A stretch of 64,000 nt of DNA, taken from the NCBI RefSeq assembly GCF_947492535.1, contig NZ_CANLNH010000009.1:140626-204625 (forward strand). The letters run 5' to 3'. A model generated the notes under the pieces. It did no database searches and had not been told where the DNA came from. It saw only the letters and a program-made list of their open reading frames with translations. Origin of the DNA: an uncultured Dokdonia sp. (GTDB taxonomy: Bacteria > Bacteroidota > Bacteroidia > Flavobacteriales > Flavobacteriaceae). Below are positions 10,152 to 18,142 of the stretch, one piece after another; positions within the stretch are counted from its first letter, which is position 1; each line of letters begins with the position of its first letter. A program made the translations under genes and the position numbers.

Positions 10152-11873
10152 TTAAGCCGCAGTATTCTTTAGTATCTCGATATTCTTAATATAGTACGAA
10201 GGATTAATCCCTGTTTTAGATTTAAAGTGCTTTACAAATGATTTATCACTTTTATATCCTACTTCTAAAGCTATAGACGCTATAGAAAAAGATCGAAATC
10301 TTTTATCATTTTTTAATTTTGTCAATGCATATTCTATTCTTAAATCATTTATATATCCATTAAAGTTTTTACCCTTATGAGTATTTATTATTTTGGACAA
10401 ATACGTGGCATTGGTTTTTGTTTTTTTGGCTATCGTTCTAAGACTACAATCAGGTTTTAAAAAGTATTCTTGTTTTTCCAGTTTAGAAAGTCCTTTCAAA
10501 ACAGCATCTACTTTATCATCATCAATGGCAATCTCTGCTACTATTTTCTTAGTCTTCTGTTCTTCTTTTTGTTGTTTATGAGATTCAAGTTGATCTATCT
10601 GACTGATTAAATTATTGAATAACATTTTATTTTTTTTCTGCTTTCGCCAGAAAGAATACCCTACTATTAACAGTAAAACAAAAGTGATAAGCAATCCTAT
10701 TTGTGCATACCTCTTATTTGCTTTCTCTAAAGCTATTCGTTCATTAGCTGCATTTTCTTCTTTTTCAAAAACTCTATTCCTGGTTTTACCTTCATTTTTT
10801 TTATATGCATTTGTAAGCTCCATATATATTTTATGGTATACCCAAGCTTGTTTATCTTCTCCTAATTCTCTGTGGCATTCCATAAGTAAGTAATACGTTT
10901 GAATAATAGGAAGTTTATTGGTGTCTTCATCTTCTAAATTAGATACTATTATATTCAGGTAATCAATAGCATCATGATATAACCCTTTATCATATTTAAG
11001 CTTCGCCAAAAAGTAATGTACTCTTACTTTCTGATGGAAGTCATTATCTAACGCATACTCGCTAATTATTTTTTTTGCTTTATCTAAAAAAAACTGCGAT
11101 TCTTCTCTGCTATCTTTATTATAATAAACAATACCTTTCTTTATGTATAAATCTGCAAGTCCTTTTTTATAGTTTAAAGAATCTGCGATTTTTATTCCTT
11201 TATCTGCAAGTGATATAACTTTATCGTATTTCTCTGCTCCTAGATAAACATCATTAATCGTCGTAAGCATCTGTACATAATTTTTAGTATTCCTGTCTGA
11301 AGATTGTTCTAACGCTAGCAATAGTTTATCAGACATATCAAGTGCTTTTTCTAACTGATCATCCATTTGTGATATAAGACTGATATAACTCGAGGTTGCT
11401 ATGTTTTCTAATGTTACATATGCATGTTTTTTAGCAATATCTATTGCCGTATTGTAAAGATCTACTGCTTGTTCATTGTTACCATCAAGCATAAATGATT
11501 TTGCCTTAATAATAGAAATAACACAGGTTCTTCTTTTTTCATTATTTTTCTTTGCTAAATCTAGCGCCTCGTCTAGATATTGATGCGCCTTTTCATAATT
11601 TTCTTCTTTAGAAAAACGTCTTCCTAATTCCTGGTATATCTCGGCAGTATTATTTTCTTTAGCACGTTTTAAAACCACTTTTTCATAAAATGCGGCTTTA
11701 TCTAATTTTGCGCTTTTAATTAGTTGCACAAGCTCTTGTGAAGATTTATTAACTAAACTATCAGTAATCTGAACAGATGCTTCTTGGGCATAGAAAAAAT
11801 GTGTAGAACATAAAATAATTAGTACTGTAATCGTATTGATTATAAGAGGTATTTTCTTTGAGAAAAAAGTCAT
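10152..11873 (-). CDS. Regulator A: membrane-spanning TPR / AraC-type HTH transcriptional regulator
   Basis: Signal peptide, TPR-like repeats, single TM (IGLLITFVLLLIVGYSFW), C-terminal AraC HTH (GYKSDKSFVKHFKSKTGINPSYY). Confidence 0.9.
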   Translation of the reverse strand: MTFFSKKIPLIINTITVLIILCSTHFFYAQEASVQITDSLVNKSSQELVQLIKSAKLDKAAFYEKVVLKRAKENNTAEIYQELGRRFSKEENYEKAHQYLDEALDLAKKNNEKRRTCVISIIKAKSFMLDGNNEQAVDLYNTAIDIAKKHAYVTLENIATSSYISLISQMDDQLEKALDMSDKLLLALEQSSDRNTKNYVQMLTTINDVYLGAEKYDKVISLADKGIKIADSLNYKKGLADLYIKKGIVYYNKDSREESQFFLDKAKKIISEYALDNDFHQKVRVHYFLAKLKYDKGLYHDAIDYLNIIVSNLEDEDTNKLPIIQTYYLLMECHRELGEDKQAWVYHKIYMELTNAYKKNEGKTRNRVFEKEENAANERIALEKANKRYAQIGLLITFVLLLIVGYSFWRKQKKNKMLFNNLISQIDQLESHKQQKEEQKTKKIVAEIAIDDDKVDAVLKGLSKLEKQEYFLKPDCSLRTIAKKTKTNATYLSKIINTHKGKNFNGYINDLRIEYALTKLKNDKRFRSFSIASIALEVGYKSDKSFVKHFKSKTGINPSYYIKNIEILKNTAA

Positions 11874-11981
11874 TAATGTATTGAATAAGAATGTGTTTCC
11901 AAATGTAACTATTCTTACAACTAACTACTTAGTTAAATTATTATAATTAACATCTATTTATAATAAGAATATGTTATATAC

Positions 11982-11995
11982 GCTTTCGCGAAAGC
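11982..11995. repeat. GCTTTCGCGAAAGC palindrome (representative intergenic copy)
   Basis: One of 13 intact copies in the window. Confidence 0.95.
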
Positions 11996-12179
11996 GTATA
12001 AAGAAGTGATTTTTCTATAATAGTATGTAAAAAAGCCCATCTTCTTCCTTTCAGAGAAAATGGACTTCATCAATTAATAATCAATAAAACTCAATTATTA
12101 ATTACAAGCTACTAACCAATAGATTAATTCACTAATCTTCTAGAAGTGCTAATAATAGATAGGCCTTCAGTTAAATCTA

Positions 12180-12386
12180 TTAACAAGCTATCCAAACATT
12201 ATTTGCACAAACTAGATTTACGGGTCCCGCTAGACATGGTGGGCCCCAATAAGGACCTCCACAACAGAAAGCTCCTTCTTCTGGGCATTCTTGATCTATA
12301 CAAAACCCAAAACCACCATTAATGTTTTTTTGATCTTCTTTCTTTAAAGATTCAATTCCTTTAATATTTAAAATGTTTTTTAACAT
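12180..12386 (-). CDS. GG-leader Cys-rich peptide 3 (68 aa)
   Basis: MLKNILNIKGIESLKKEDQKNINGG leader; six Cys in core. Confidence 0.85.
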   Translation of the reverse strand: MLKNILNIKGIESLKKEDQKNINGGFGFCIDQECPEEGAFCCGGPYWGPPCLAGPVNLVCANNVWIAC

Positions 12387-12412
12387 AATATAAAATTTAA
12401 AATGAATGTATC

Positions 12413-12436
12413 CTTGATCATTTAATGACGCTCAAG
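12413..12436 (-). promoter_or_regulatory. Second-class 5' leader hairpin, peptide 3
   Basis: CTTGATCATTTAATGACGCTCAAG (+ strand); matches 20404..20427. Confidence 0.65.
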
Positions 12437-12479
12437 GTTTGCGTCACACTCAAGCTTGAATATTTTAAATATCATATAA

Positions 12480-12767
12480 TTAGTTTCCATAAATTGTAAC
12501 AGGATCTAAGATGACATTGCTTTCACACATATCTAAGTAAAAGTCTGCCAATGACAAGTATTCCATCACTGTCAATGTTCCTCCAGAAGCAACATCGTCA
12601 TAATTTGCTTGATCAAACGCCCATTGAACGCAACTTTCTGGGTGATCTTCTGCTAGTAATTGGTAATAAAACTCTTCACAAGTTTCTAATTCTGTAGAAG
12701 AAGCATTTGCAGTAAACCCTGCGAGTAATAGCAATAAAAAGCCTATTGTATTTTTAAGTTTTCTCAT
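12480..12767 (-). CDS. Small secreted Cys-containing protein (95 aa)
   Basis: N-terminal signal peptide MRKLKNTIGFLLLLLAGFTANA; upstream of and co-oriented with peptide 3. Confidence 0.75.
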   Translation of the reverse strand: MRKLKNTIGFLLLLLAGFTANASSTELETCEEFYYQLLAEDHPESCVQWAFDQANYDDVASGGTLTVMEYLSLADFYLDMCESNVILDPVTIYGN

Positions 12768-12853
12768 AATATATTTTTAACATTAATTTTTTATGTTGCA
12801 ACACATTACAAATATGAACTGTATTTTTAGCACTTGCAATTTGAGCATACTGG

Positions 12854-12887
12854 TATTCATGAAAAACGAATTCGTTTTTCATGAATA
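12854..12887. promoter_or_regulatory. 34-bp perfect palindrome; putative double type B operator in the divergent intergenic region
   Basis: TATTCATGAAAAACG-AATT-CGTTTTTCATGAATA; two inverted ATTCATGAAAA copies with CATG centres 22 bp apart. Confidence 0.8.
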
Positions 12888-13078
12888 TTAATAATATGTT
12901 CTAATGATTAGCATTAGATGTACATCGTATCCTTAGTGTGTACGACGAGACAAATTATCTAGTGAACTTTGATCGGGATTTACATTTCGCAAAAAGATAT
13001 CGTGTAGGTTTAATAAATTGATAAAGGATACTTACATTTATTATCTCAAAACCACCTAATGACCCTTATTACTTTGTT

Positions 13079-14776
13079 ATGAAGTTATTAACTCACCTTC
13101 TTATATGTATTTTCTTCTTAAGTAGTATCAATACTTTATTAAGTCAAAATAAAGCAAAATCTATTGATACTTTAAAAAATAAAACGGCGCAAGAACTTTT
13201 TTACATCTCTGCAAGAAGCCCTGACATTTCTATTCTTGAAAAAGCTATTAAAAAAGCCAAAGAAGAAAATAATATGTCAGTCCTTATCAACAGTTATAAC
13301 TATATGGCTTTACGATTAAAAGATGAAAATAAACTATTGTATAGTGACAGTATTATTGCTTTAAAAGATACATATAGCAATAGTTTCTATCCTGCAAGTG
13401 CTTACTATAATAAAGGTTTTTATTTTTTTAATAACGGCAACTTTATTAAAGCAACAGATAATTTCATCAAAGCCAATGAATATGCAAATAGATATTATAA
13501 CAAAGACATGATCGTTCGCTCAAAGCAAAGTTTAGGATTACTAAAAAAAGAAACAGGGGATTATAAGCAAGCACTTACGCTTTATAAAGAAAATTTTGAA
13601 TTTGCTACTTCTGGAAATACTAATACATTATCAAACACAGATTATCTTGAAATTATTCTTTCTATAGCCTCTACTTACAACGAACTAAACAATTATGATT
13701 CAATATCTTACTATAACGACTTTGGAATTAAAGAATCTTTACGTTTAAAAGACACCACTAAATACAATGACTTTATTTTAAACGAGGCTAAAGCGCTTTT
13801 TAATAAAGAAAAATATGATCGCTCTTTAAATAATTTAATTAAGATATTACCCTATTATAAATCTAGTAATGATCATGCAAATTTATCTTTTACCTATTAC
13901 TATTTAGCTAAAAACTATTTGAAATTAAAAGAAGACAAAATAGCGATTCAATTTCTAAAAAAAGTAGACTCACTTTATATAGAAAGCAATGATGCTAGAC
14001 CAAAAACAAAAGTGCAAGAAAGCTATGCGTTATTAACCTCTTATTATAGAGATCAGAAACAGTTAGAAGATTTAATTATATACCAAGATAAAACCATTGC
14101 TTTAACCAATAAGTTGCATGCTAATGAACTATATACTAATAAAAAAATTGTAAATGATTACGACATCCCATTAATATTGGCTAACACCAAAAAAGCTATG
14201 GACAAGATTAAAGCAAAAGAAAAGCGAACAAAATTGCTTTCTTATTTCTTGGTCGTTATTATTATAGCTATTCTTATCATTTTGTTTTATTTAAATACAC
14301 GAAGAAAAGTGTACAAAAAGATATTTGAGGAGTTAATCAGTAAAAAGGATGATACTTTAAATCTAAAATCAATTAAAAAAGAAAAACCTTCTACAAAAAC
14401 AACATTAAATATTCCAGATACTGTTGTTTCAAAAATCTTAACTAGTTTAGAAAAGTTTGAGAAAGACAAGGAATATCTTAATTCAAAAATATCTATTGCT
14501 GGTTTAGCTAAATCTATTGGAACGAATCCTAATTACCTCTCTAAAACTGTCAATCATTTTAAGGAAATGTCTTTTTCTCAGTATATCAATACGCTTCGAA
14601 TAACATATGCAGTAAGCTCTTTAAAAAATGATTCTATCTATAGAAAATACACCTTAAAGGCGATTGCTGCTGAGTTTGGATTTAACAATACAGAGTCATT
14701 TTCTAAAGCATTTTATAAAGAAACAGGTATCAAACCTTCTTTTTTTATGAGAAGTATTGAAAAGACAAACACATAA
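13079..14776 (+). CDS. Regulator B: membrane-spanning TPR / AraC-type HTH regulator
   Basis: Signal peptide, TPR-like region, TM (LLSYFLVVIIIAILIILFYL), C-terminal HTH (GFNNTESFSKAFYKETGIKPSFF). Confidence 0.9.
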   Translation: MKLLTHLLICIFFLSSINTLLSQNKAKSIDTLKNKTAQELFYISARSPDISILEKAIKKAKEENNMSVLINSYNYMALRLKDENKLLYSDSIIALKDTYSNSFYPASAYYNKGFYFFNNGNFIKATDNFIKANEYANRYYNKDMIVRSKQSLGLLKKETGDYKQALTLYKENFEFATSGNTNTLSNTDYLEIILSIASTYNELNNYDSISYYNDFGIKESLRLKDTTKYNDFILNEAKALFNKEKYDRSLNNLIKILPYYKSSNDHANLSFTYYYLAKNYLKLKEDKIAIQFLKKVDSLYIESNDARPKTKVQESYALLTSYYRDQKQLEDLIIYQDKTIALTNKLHANELYTNKKIVNDYDIPLILANTKKAMDKIKAKEKRTKLLSYFLVVIIIAILIILFYLNTRRKVYKKIFEELISKKDDTLNLKSIKKEKPSTKTTLNIPDTVVSKILTSLEKFEKDKEYLNSKISIAGLAKSIGTNPNYLSKTVNHFKEMSFSQYINTLRITYAVSSLKNDSIYRKYTLKAIAAEFGFNNTESFSKAFYKETGIKPSFFMRSIEKTNT

Positions 14777-14801
14777 AAAACAGTGTTTTATGAATTAAAA
14801 T

Positions 14802-14823
14802 TACCAATATTCATGAAAATCGG
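14802..14823. promoter_or_regulatory. Putative operator, type B, between regulator B and peptide 4
   Basis: ACCAATATT-CATG-AAAATCGGT; shares ATTCATGAAAA with 12854..12887. Confidence 0.65.
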
Positions 14824-14891
14824 TATATACTTCTAAAATAAGAGTTCAAGTCTTCTTAGTTTTAACTCAATCAATTAATAAAACAATATTC

Positions 14892-15131
14892 ATGAAAAAG
14901 AAATTAGATCTAAACAAATTCAAAATTGCGAGTCTAACAACAATGAAAACATTAAAAGGAGGAACTGGTGATGAAACAGGAGGAATTGAAACAGAACCTA
15001 ACACACTACCTCCACAATGTTTAACAAATACACAACCCGATCCTGATTATAATTCTGACGGTCCTTTAACTCCTCCAACCTGTTTACAGACTTCTGCAGT
15101 ACAAGTAACTGCTTTTTGTAATCATGGGTAA
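14892..15131 (+). CDS. GG-leader peptide 4 (79 aa) paired with regulator B
   Basis: MKKKLDLNKFKIASLTTMKTLKGG leader; directly downstream of regulator B. Confidence 0.85.
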   Translation: MKKKLDLNKFKIASLTTMKTLKGGTGDETGGIETEPNTLPPQCLTNTQPDPDYNSDGPLTPPTCLQTSAVQVTAFCNHG

Positions 15132-15220
15132 TAATACATTGATGATCATGTTATTTAATAAATAACTAAAAAGGGTGAATATGTTATCTAACATATATAT
15201 TCTTTTTTGCTTTATATCTT

Positions 15221-15265
15221 TATACGCTTTCGCGAACCTGCCTCGCCGGCAGGCAGGAGCGTATA
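15221..15265. repeat. TACGCTTTCGCGAAAGCGTA palindrome interrupted by a CCTGCC..GGCAGG palindrome
   Basis: tacgctttcgcgaa | cctgcctcgccggcaggcagg | agcgtata. Confidence 0.85.
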
Positions 15266-15270
15266 TTAAA

Positions 15271-16485
15271 TTACCCAATCATTAAGCATTGATTCCAATC
15301 TGTTTTTTCTGGATTTAAATACGATAGAATAGCAAGTCCTATACCTGCAATACCTTCCAAAAGACTGTTTTCTTTTTCGTAGGTAGGTGTATCTCCACCT
15401 CTCCATTTCTTATATCCCGCAGATCCATCTTTATGATGGTCTATTGTCAACCCATAATCTATCCAATAATCGGCAGCTTCTTTAAAAATTGGAGTCCCTA
15501 TTTCCTTATACATAAAATCAAAAATATGCATCACACCAAAAGCGCCATGGCATAATCCTCCATCTACAATTCGGGTTTCTTCTATATCTCTACGCGTTGC
15601 AGCATGTTCTAAAAGTTGTATTGAGGTTTGCTTTACATCTTCATTTTGCATCACTTTTGCGGCTTGCCAAAGCGAAACTGCAACCCCCAAATCGCCATAA
15701 CACCATGCGAGTCTACTACTTTCAGTTTCTTCATTATTATTTGTAATCCAGTCCGGAAAATAAGAGGTGGTTACCTGTTCTCTTTTACGACTCATTAAAT
15801 GATGTATTGACTGTTCTAAAAGAGGTAGTGCTTGTTTAGAAAAAACAGTGTGCTTTGAAAGTCTAGCTAAAAAATTAATAATACTAGATAATCCATGTGA
15901 AAGACTTAGGTTACACCCTTTAAGCCCTTCTTCTCTTATAAGAATTGATTCCCAATAGATGCCATACTCACCTTTTTGAGCTGTATTATCTAGCTTAGCA
16001 ATCATCTCTAACAACATCTTTTCGTACTTTGCTTTGAGCTCTTCAGAGGTTGTATTTTCATACCTCTTTAAAAAATAGTAGCCTATTCCTATGAGGCCAT
16101 GTAGAAAGTCATAAAAATTATCTTTATCATTGAGATTTGCAACATGATTTAAATAATCATCTAACACTCCTAGAAGACCATCTGTATCTACTTCTATAAA
16201 TTCTAACTCATTAAGAAGTTCAATAGTCCATGCTGCTCCCGCAATTCCTCCACAAAACGTATGAAAATTGTATCCTTCATTAATGCTACCCACTATAGAT
16301 GCTATAATTTCACTTCCAACATCTTCACTTATTTCATTAGGGTTATAGGCATTGTAATAAAAGTGATATAATGCAAGTCCTGAGCTACCTGAAAGCACTC
16401 CTACATCAGTAGTGTCTAGCTCTCCATTTGCTATAAGCTCTTTATTTATTTCTTCTAATTTATCTTTTAATTTTTGCTCACGCAT
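15271..16485 (-). CDS. LanC-like lanthionine cyclase
   Basis: GVLSGSSGLALYHFYY, LAWCYGDLGVAVSLW (CYG), GLCHGAFGVMHIF (CHG), LLEGIAGIGLAIL. Confidence 0.93.
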   Translation of the reverse strand: MREQKLKDKLEEINKELIANGELDTTDVGVLSGSSGLALYHFYYNAYNPNEISEDVGSEIIASIVGSINEGYNFHTFCGGIAGAAWTIELLNELEFIEVDTDGLLGVLDDYLNHVANLNDKDNFYDFLHGLIGIGYYFLKRYENTTSEELKAKYEKMLLEMIAKLDNTAQKGEYGIYWESILIREEGLKGCNLSLSHGLSSIINFLARLSKHTVFSKQALPLLEQSIHHLMSRKREQVTTSYFPDWITNNNEETESSRLAWCYGDLGVAVSLWQAAKVMQNEDVKQTSIQLLEHAATRRDIEETRIVDGGLCHGAFGVMHIFDFMYKEIGTPIFKEAADYWIDYGLTIDHHKDGSAGYKKWRGGDTPTYEKENSLLEGIAGIGLAILSYLNPEKTDWNQCLMIG

Positions 16486-16518
16486 ACTGTACTAATTTTT
16501 AATGAAATATACACATAA

Positions 16519-16549
16519 AAAAGCCATCTTACGATGTAAGACAGCTTTT
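16519..16549 (-). terminator. Hairpin between precursor 5 and lanC (terminator or attenuator)
   Basis: AAAAGC-CA-TCTTAC...GTAAGA-CA-GCTTTT. Confidence 0.65.
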
Positions 16550-16579
16550 AAAATATACAATGAATGTATAATTTCTATA

Positions 16580-16735
16580 CTAGAAGCACTGCATTCCTGG
16601 AGGTGGGATACTAATTAAAGTTCCTTCAGCGCTTCCTGGTCCGCAACCACAAGTTCCTTGTCCTTCAATTTTGTTTAATTCTAAACTACTAATTACTTCT
16701 TTGTTAAGCGATAATTCTTTCAATGATTTTTTCAT
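16580..16735 (-). CDS. Lanthipeptide precursor 5 (51 aa) with atypical GQG junction: MKKSLKELSLNKEVISSLELNKIEGQGTCGCGPGSAEGTLISIPPPGMQCF
   Basis: Hand-translated; not in ORF track; leader nearly identical to precursors 1, 6 and 7. Confidence 0.9.
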   Translation of the reverse strand: MKKSLKELSLNKEVISSLELNKIEGQGTCGCGPGSAEGTLISIPPPGMQCF

Positions 16736-16762
16736 GATAATTCTGTATTAGTTAATAAAGAG

Positions 16763-16794
16763 CCTACTCTATGTATAGGTTTTCGGCGTGTCCC
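16763..16794 (-). promoter_or_regulatory. Conserved 5' leader element, precursor 5
   Basis: cctactctatgtataggttttcggcgtgtccc. Confidence 0.7.
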
Positions 16795-16875
16795 TAAAAT
16801 CAATAAATAATTAAAATTTATTTTTCGATTCTTTATAAAAATACACTGTAAATCAACGTCTTACAACTTAACACA

Positions 16876-16897
16876 CCTCATATTAAACAAAATAAGG
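16876..16897. promoter_or_regulatory. Putative operator, type C, upstream of precursor 5
   Basis: CCTCATATT-AAAC-AAAATAAGG, inside CACCT...AGGTG. Confidence 0.65.
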
Positions 16898-16996
16898 TGC
16901 TTAAAATCAATTATTTACAAAACACAACTTTAAAAACCTTAACTATAATTAGAACAACCTAGTATTTTGGTTTTTTTACGGAAAAATTTACAACAT

Positions 16997-17027
16997 AAAA
17001 AAGCTATCTTTTTACAGATAGCTTTTT
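16997..17027 (-). terminator. Hairpin terminator downstream of precursor 6
   Basis: AAAAAAGCTATCTTTTTACAGATAGCTTTTT. Confidence 0.75.
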
Positions 17028-17085
17028 ATAATGTATTAGGCCTCTAAACGAATATACATTATATTATAATTAGATATATTTTATT

Positions 17086-17235
17086 CTAGTAGCACTGTGC
17101 TCCTCTTGGTGGGCAGGTATTTAAAGGACCATCTGTAGGACAACAATGTGTTGCACCACCTCCATCAATTTTATTTAATTCAAGATTACTGATAACTTCC
17201 TTGTTAAGTGTTAATGCTTTCAATGACTTTTTCAT
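17086..17235 (-). CDS. Lanthipeptide precursor 6 (49 aa): MKKSLKALTLNKEVISNLELNKIDGGGATHCCPTDGPLNTCPPRGAQCY
   Basis: Hand-translated; not in ORF track. Confidence 0.9.
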   Translation of the reverse strand: MKKSLKALTLNKEVISNLELNKIDGGGATHCCPTDGPLNTCPPRGAQCY

Positions 17236-17257
17236 GATTATTCTAGTTTAATAAAGA

Positions 17258-17288
17258 CCTACTCTATTTAAAGGTTTTCGGTTTCCCC
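17258..17288 (-). promoter_or_regulatory. Conserved 5' leader element, precursor 6
   Basis: cctactctatttaaaggttttcggtttcccc. Confidence 0.7.
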
Positions 17289-17367
17289 TTATATTATAGT
17301 TCATATTCTGACAAACTAAATACGATACTTGTTAACGCAATTTTGTATGGATGTATCATTCATAATA

Positions 17368-17397
17368 AAGGACTATCACAGGTAAGTGATAGTCCTT
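17368..17397 (-). terminator. Hairpin terminator downstream of precursor 7
   Basis: AAGGACTATCACAGGTAAGTGATAGTCCTT. Confidence 0.75.
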
Positions 17398-17433
17398 CTC
17401 ATTATATATTATAATAGTATATAGTTCTATTTT

Positions 17434-17583
17434 CTAGTAGCAATATACTCCTGGAGGTGGGCAACTGTTTAAAGCGCCACCAGTAGGACAGCAATGTGTT
17501 ACACCTCCACCTTCAACTTTATCTAATTCAAGATTACTGATAACTTCTTTGTTAAGTGTTAATTCTTTCAATGACTTTTTCAT
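17434..17583 (-). CDS. Lanthipeptide precursor 7 (49 aa): MKKSLKELTLNKEVISNLELDKVEGGGVTHCCPTGGALNSCPPPGVYCY
   Basis: Hand-translated; not in ORF track. Confidence 0.9.
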   Translation of the reverse strand: MKKSLKELTLNKEVISNLELDKVEGGGVTHCCPTGGALNSCPPPGVYCY

Positions 17584-17605
17584 GATTATTCTGGTTTAAT
17601 AAAGA

Positions 17606-17635
17606 CCTACTCTATTTAAGGTTTTCGGCGTTCCC
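17606..17635 (-). promoter_or_regulatory. Conserved 5' leader element, precursor 7
   Basis: cctactctatttaaggttttcggcgttccc. Confidence 0.7.
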
Positions 17636-17715
17636 TTATAATTAAACACATAAATATTGTGTATTCAATCAGGAATCAAATTAGTCAACTATAGAGAGTT
17701 AAAAAAGTACTGTTG

Positions 17716-17737
17716 CCTTATATTGAACAAAATAGGG
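17716..17737. promoter_or_regulatory. Putative operator, type C, upstream of precursor 7
   Basis: CCTTATATT-GAAC-AAAATAGGG. Confidence 0.65.
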
Positions 17738-17740
17738 CAA

Positions 17741-17771
17741 AAAAAACGCTATCCTCAATGGATAGCGTTTT
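17741..17771 (-). terminator. Hairpin terminator downstream of peptide 8
   Basis: AAAAAACGCTATCCTCAATGGATAGCGTTTT. Confidence 0.8.
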
Positions 17772-17791
17772 CATGAATCTTTACATGATTT

Positions 17792-17968
17792 TTATGGTAA
17801 ATCATTTGTGGTGCAATAAAGATCTGAACAGTTATTGCTATGTTTATACCAATCAGTACCATCTGTAGGAATACAATCTCCTCCATTAATAATATCCATT
17901 CCTCTTGTTTCTATTCTAGCAATTGTAAGTTTATTAAGGTTAATACCTTTCTTTACTTGTTTTTTCAT
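17792..17968 (-). CDS. GG-leader peptide 8 (58 aa) paired with regulator C: MKKQVKKGINLNKLTIARIETRGMDIINGGDCIPTDGTDWYKHSNNCSDLYCTTNDLP
   Basis: Hand-translated; not in ORF track; directly downstream of regulator C. Confidence 0.85.
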   Translation of the reverse strand: MKKQVKKGINLNKLTIARIETRGMDIINGGDCIPTDGTDWYKHSNNCSDLYCTTNDLP

Positions 17969-18082
17969 ATGAGTGTGTTTTATAAAAATTAATGTTAGCT
18001 AATATGTTTGAAAATTATAACATATCTATTTTTAGCGTTCCTTAAATGTAATTGCAATCTCTATAGAAACATAATTCACAAT

Positions 18083-18104
18083 CCCTAAATTGTTTAAAAT
18101 AGGG
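18083..18104. promoter_or_regulatory. Putative operator, type C, between regulator C and peptide 8
   Basis: CCCTAAATT-GTTT-AAAATAGGG; reverse complement CCCTATTTT-AAAC-AATTTAGGG matches the sites of precursors 5 and 7. Confidence 0.65.
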
Positions 18105-18142
18105 CTCTATAATTAAGTAAAAAAAACAATAACATATTGATT

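Noticed and set aside
17236-17433. Type C operator upstream of precursor 6
   Set aside because: Looked for a dyad like those before precursors 5 and 7; only a weak ATAC...GTAT symmetry near 17325-17348, below what I would call.
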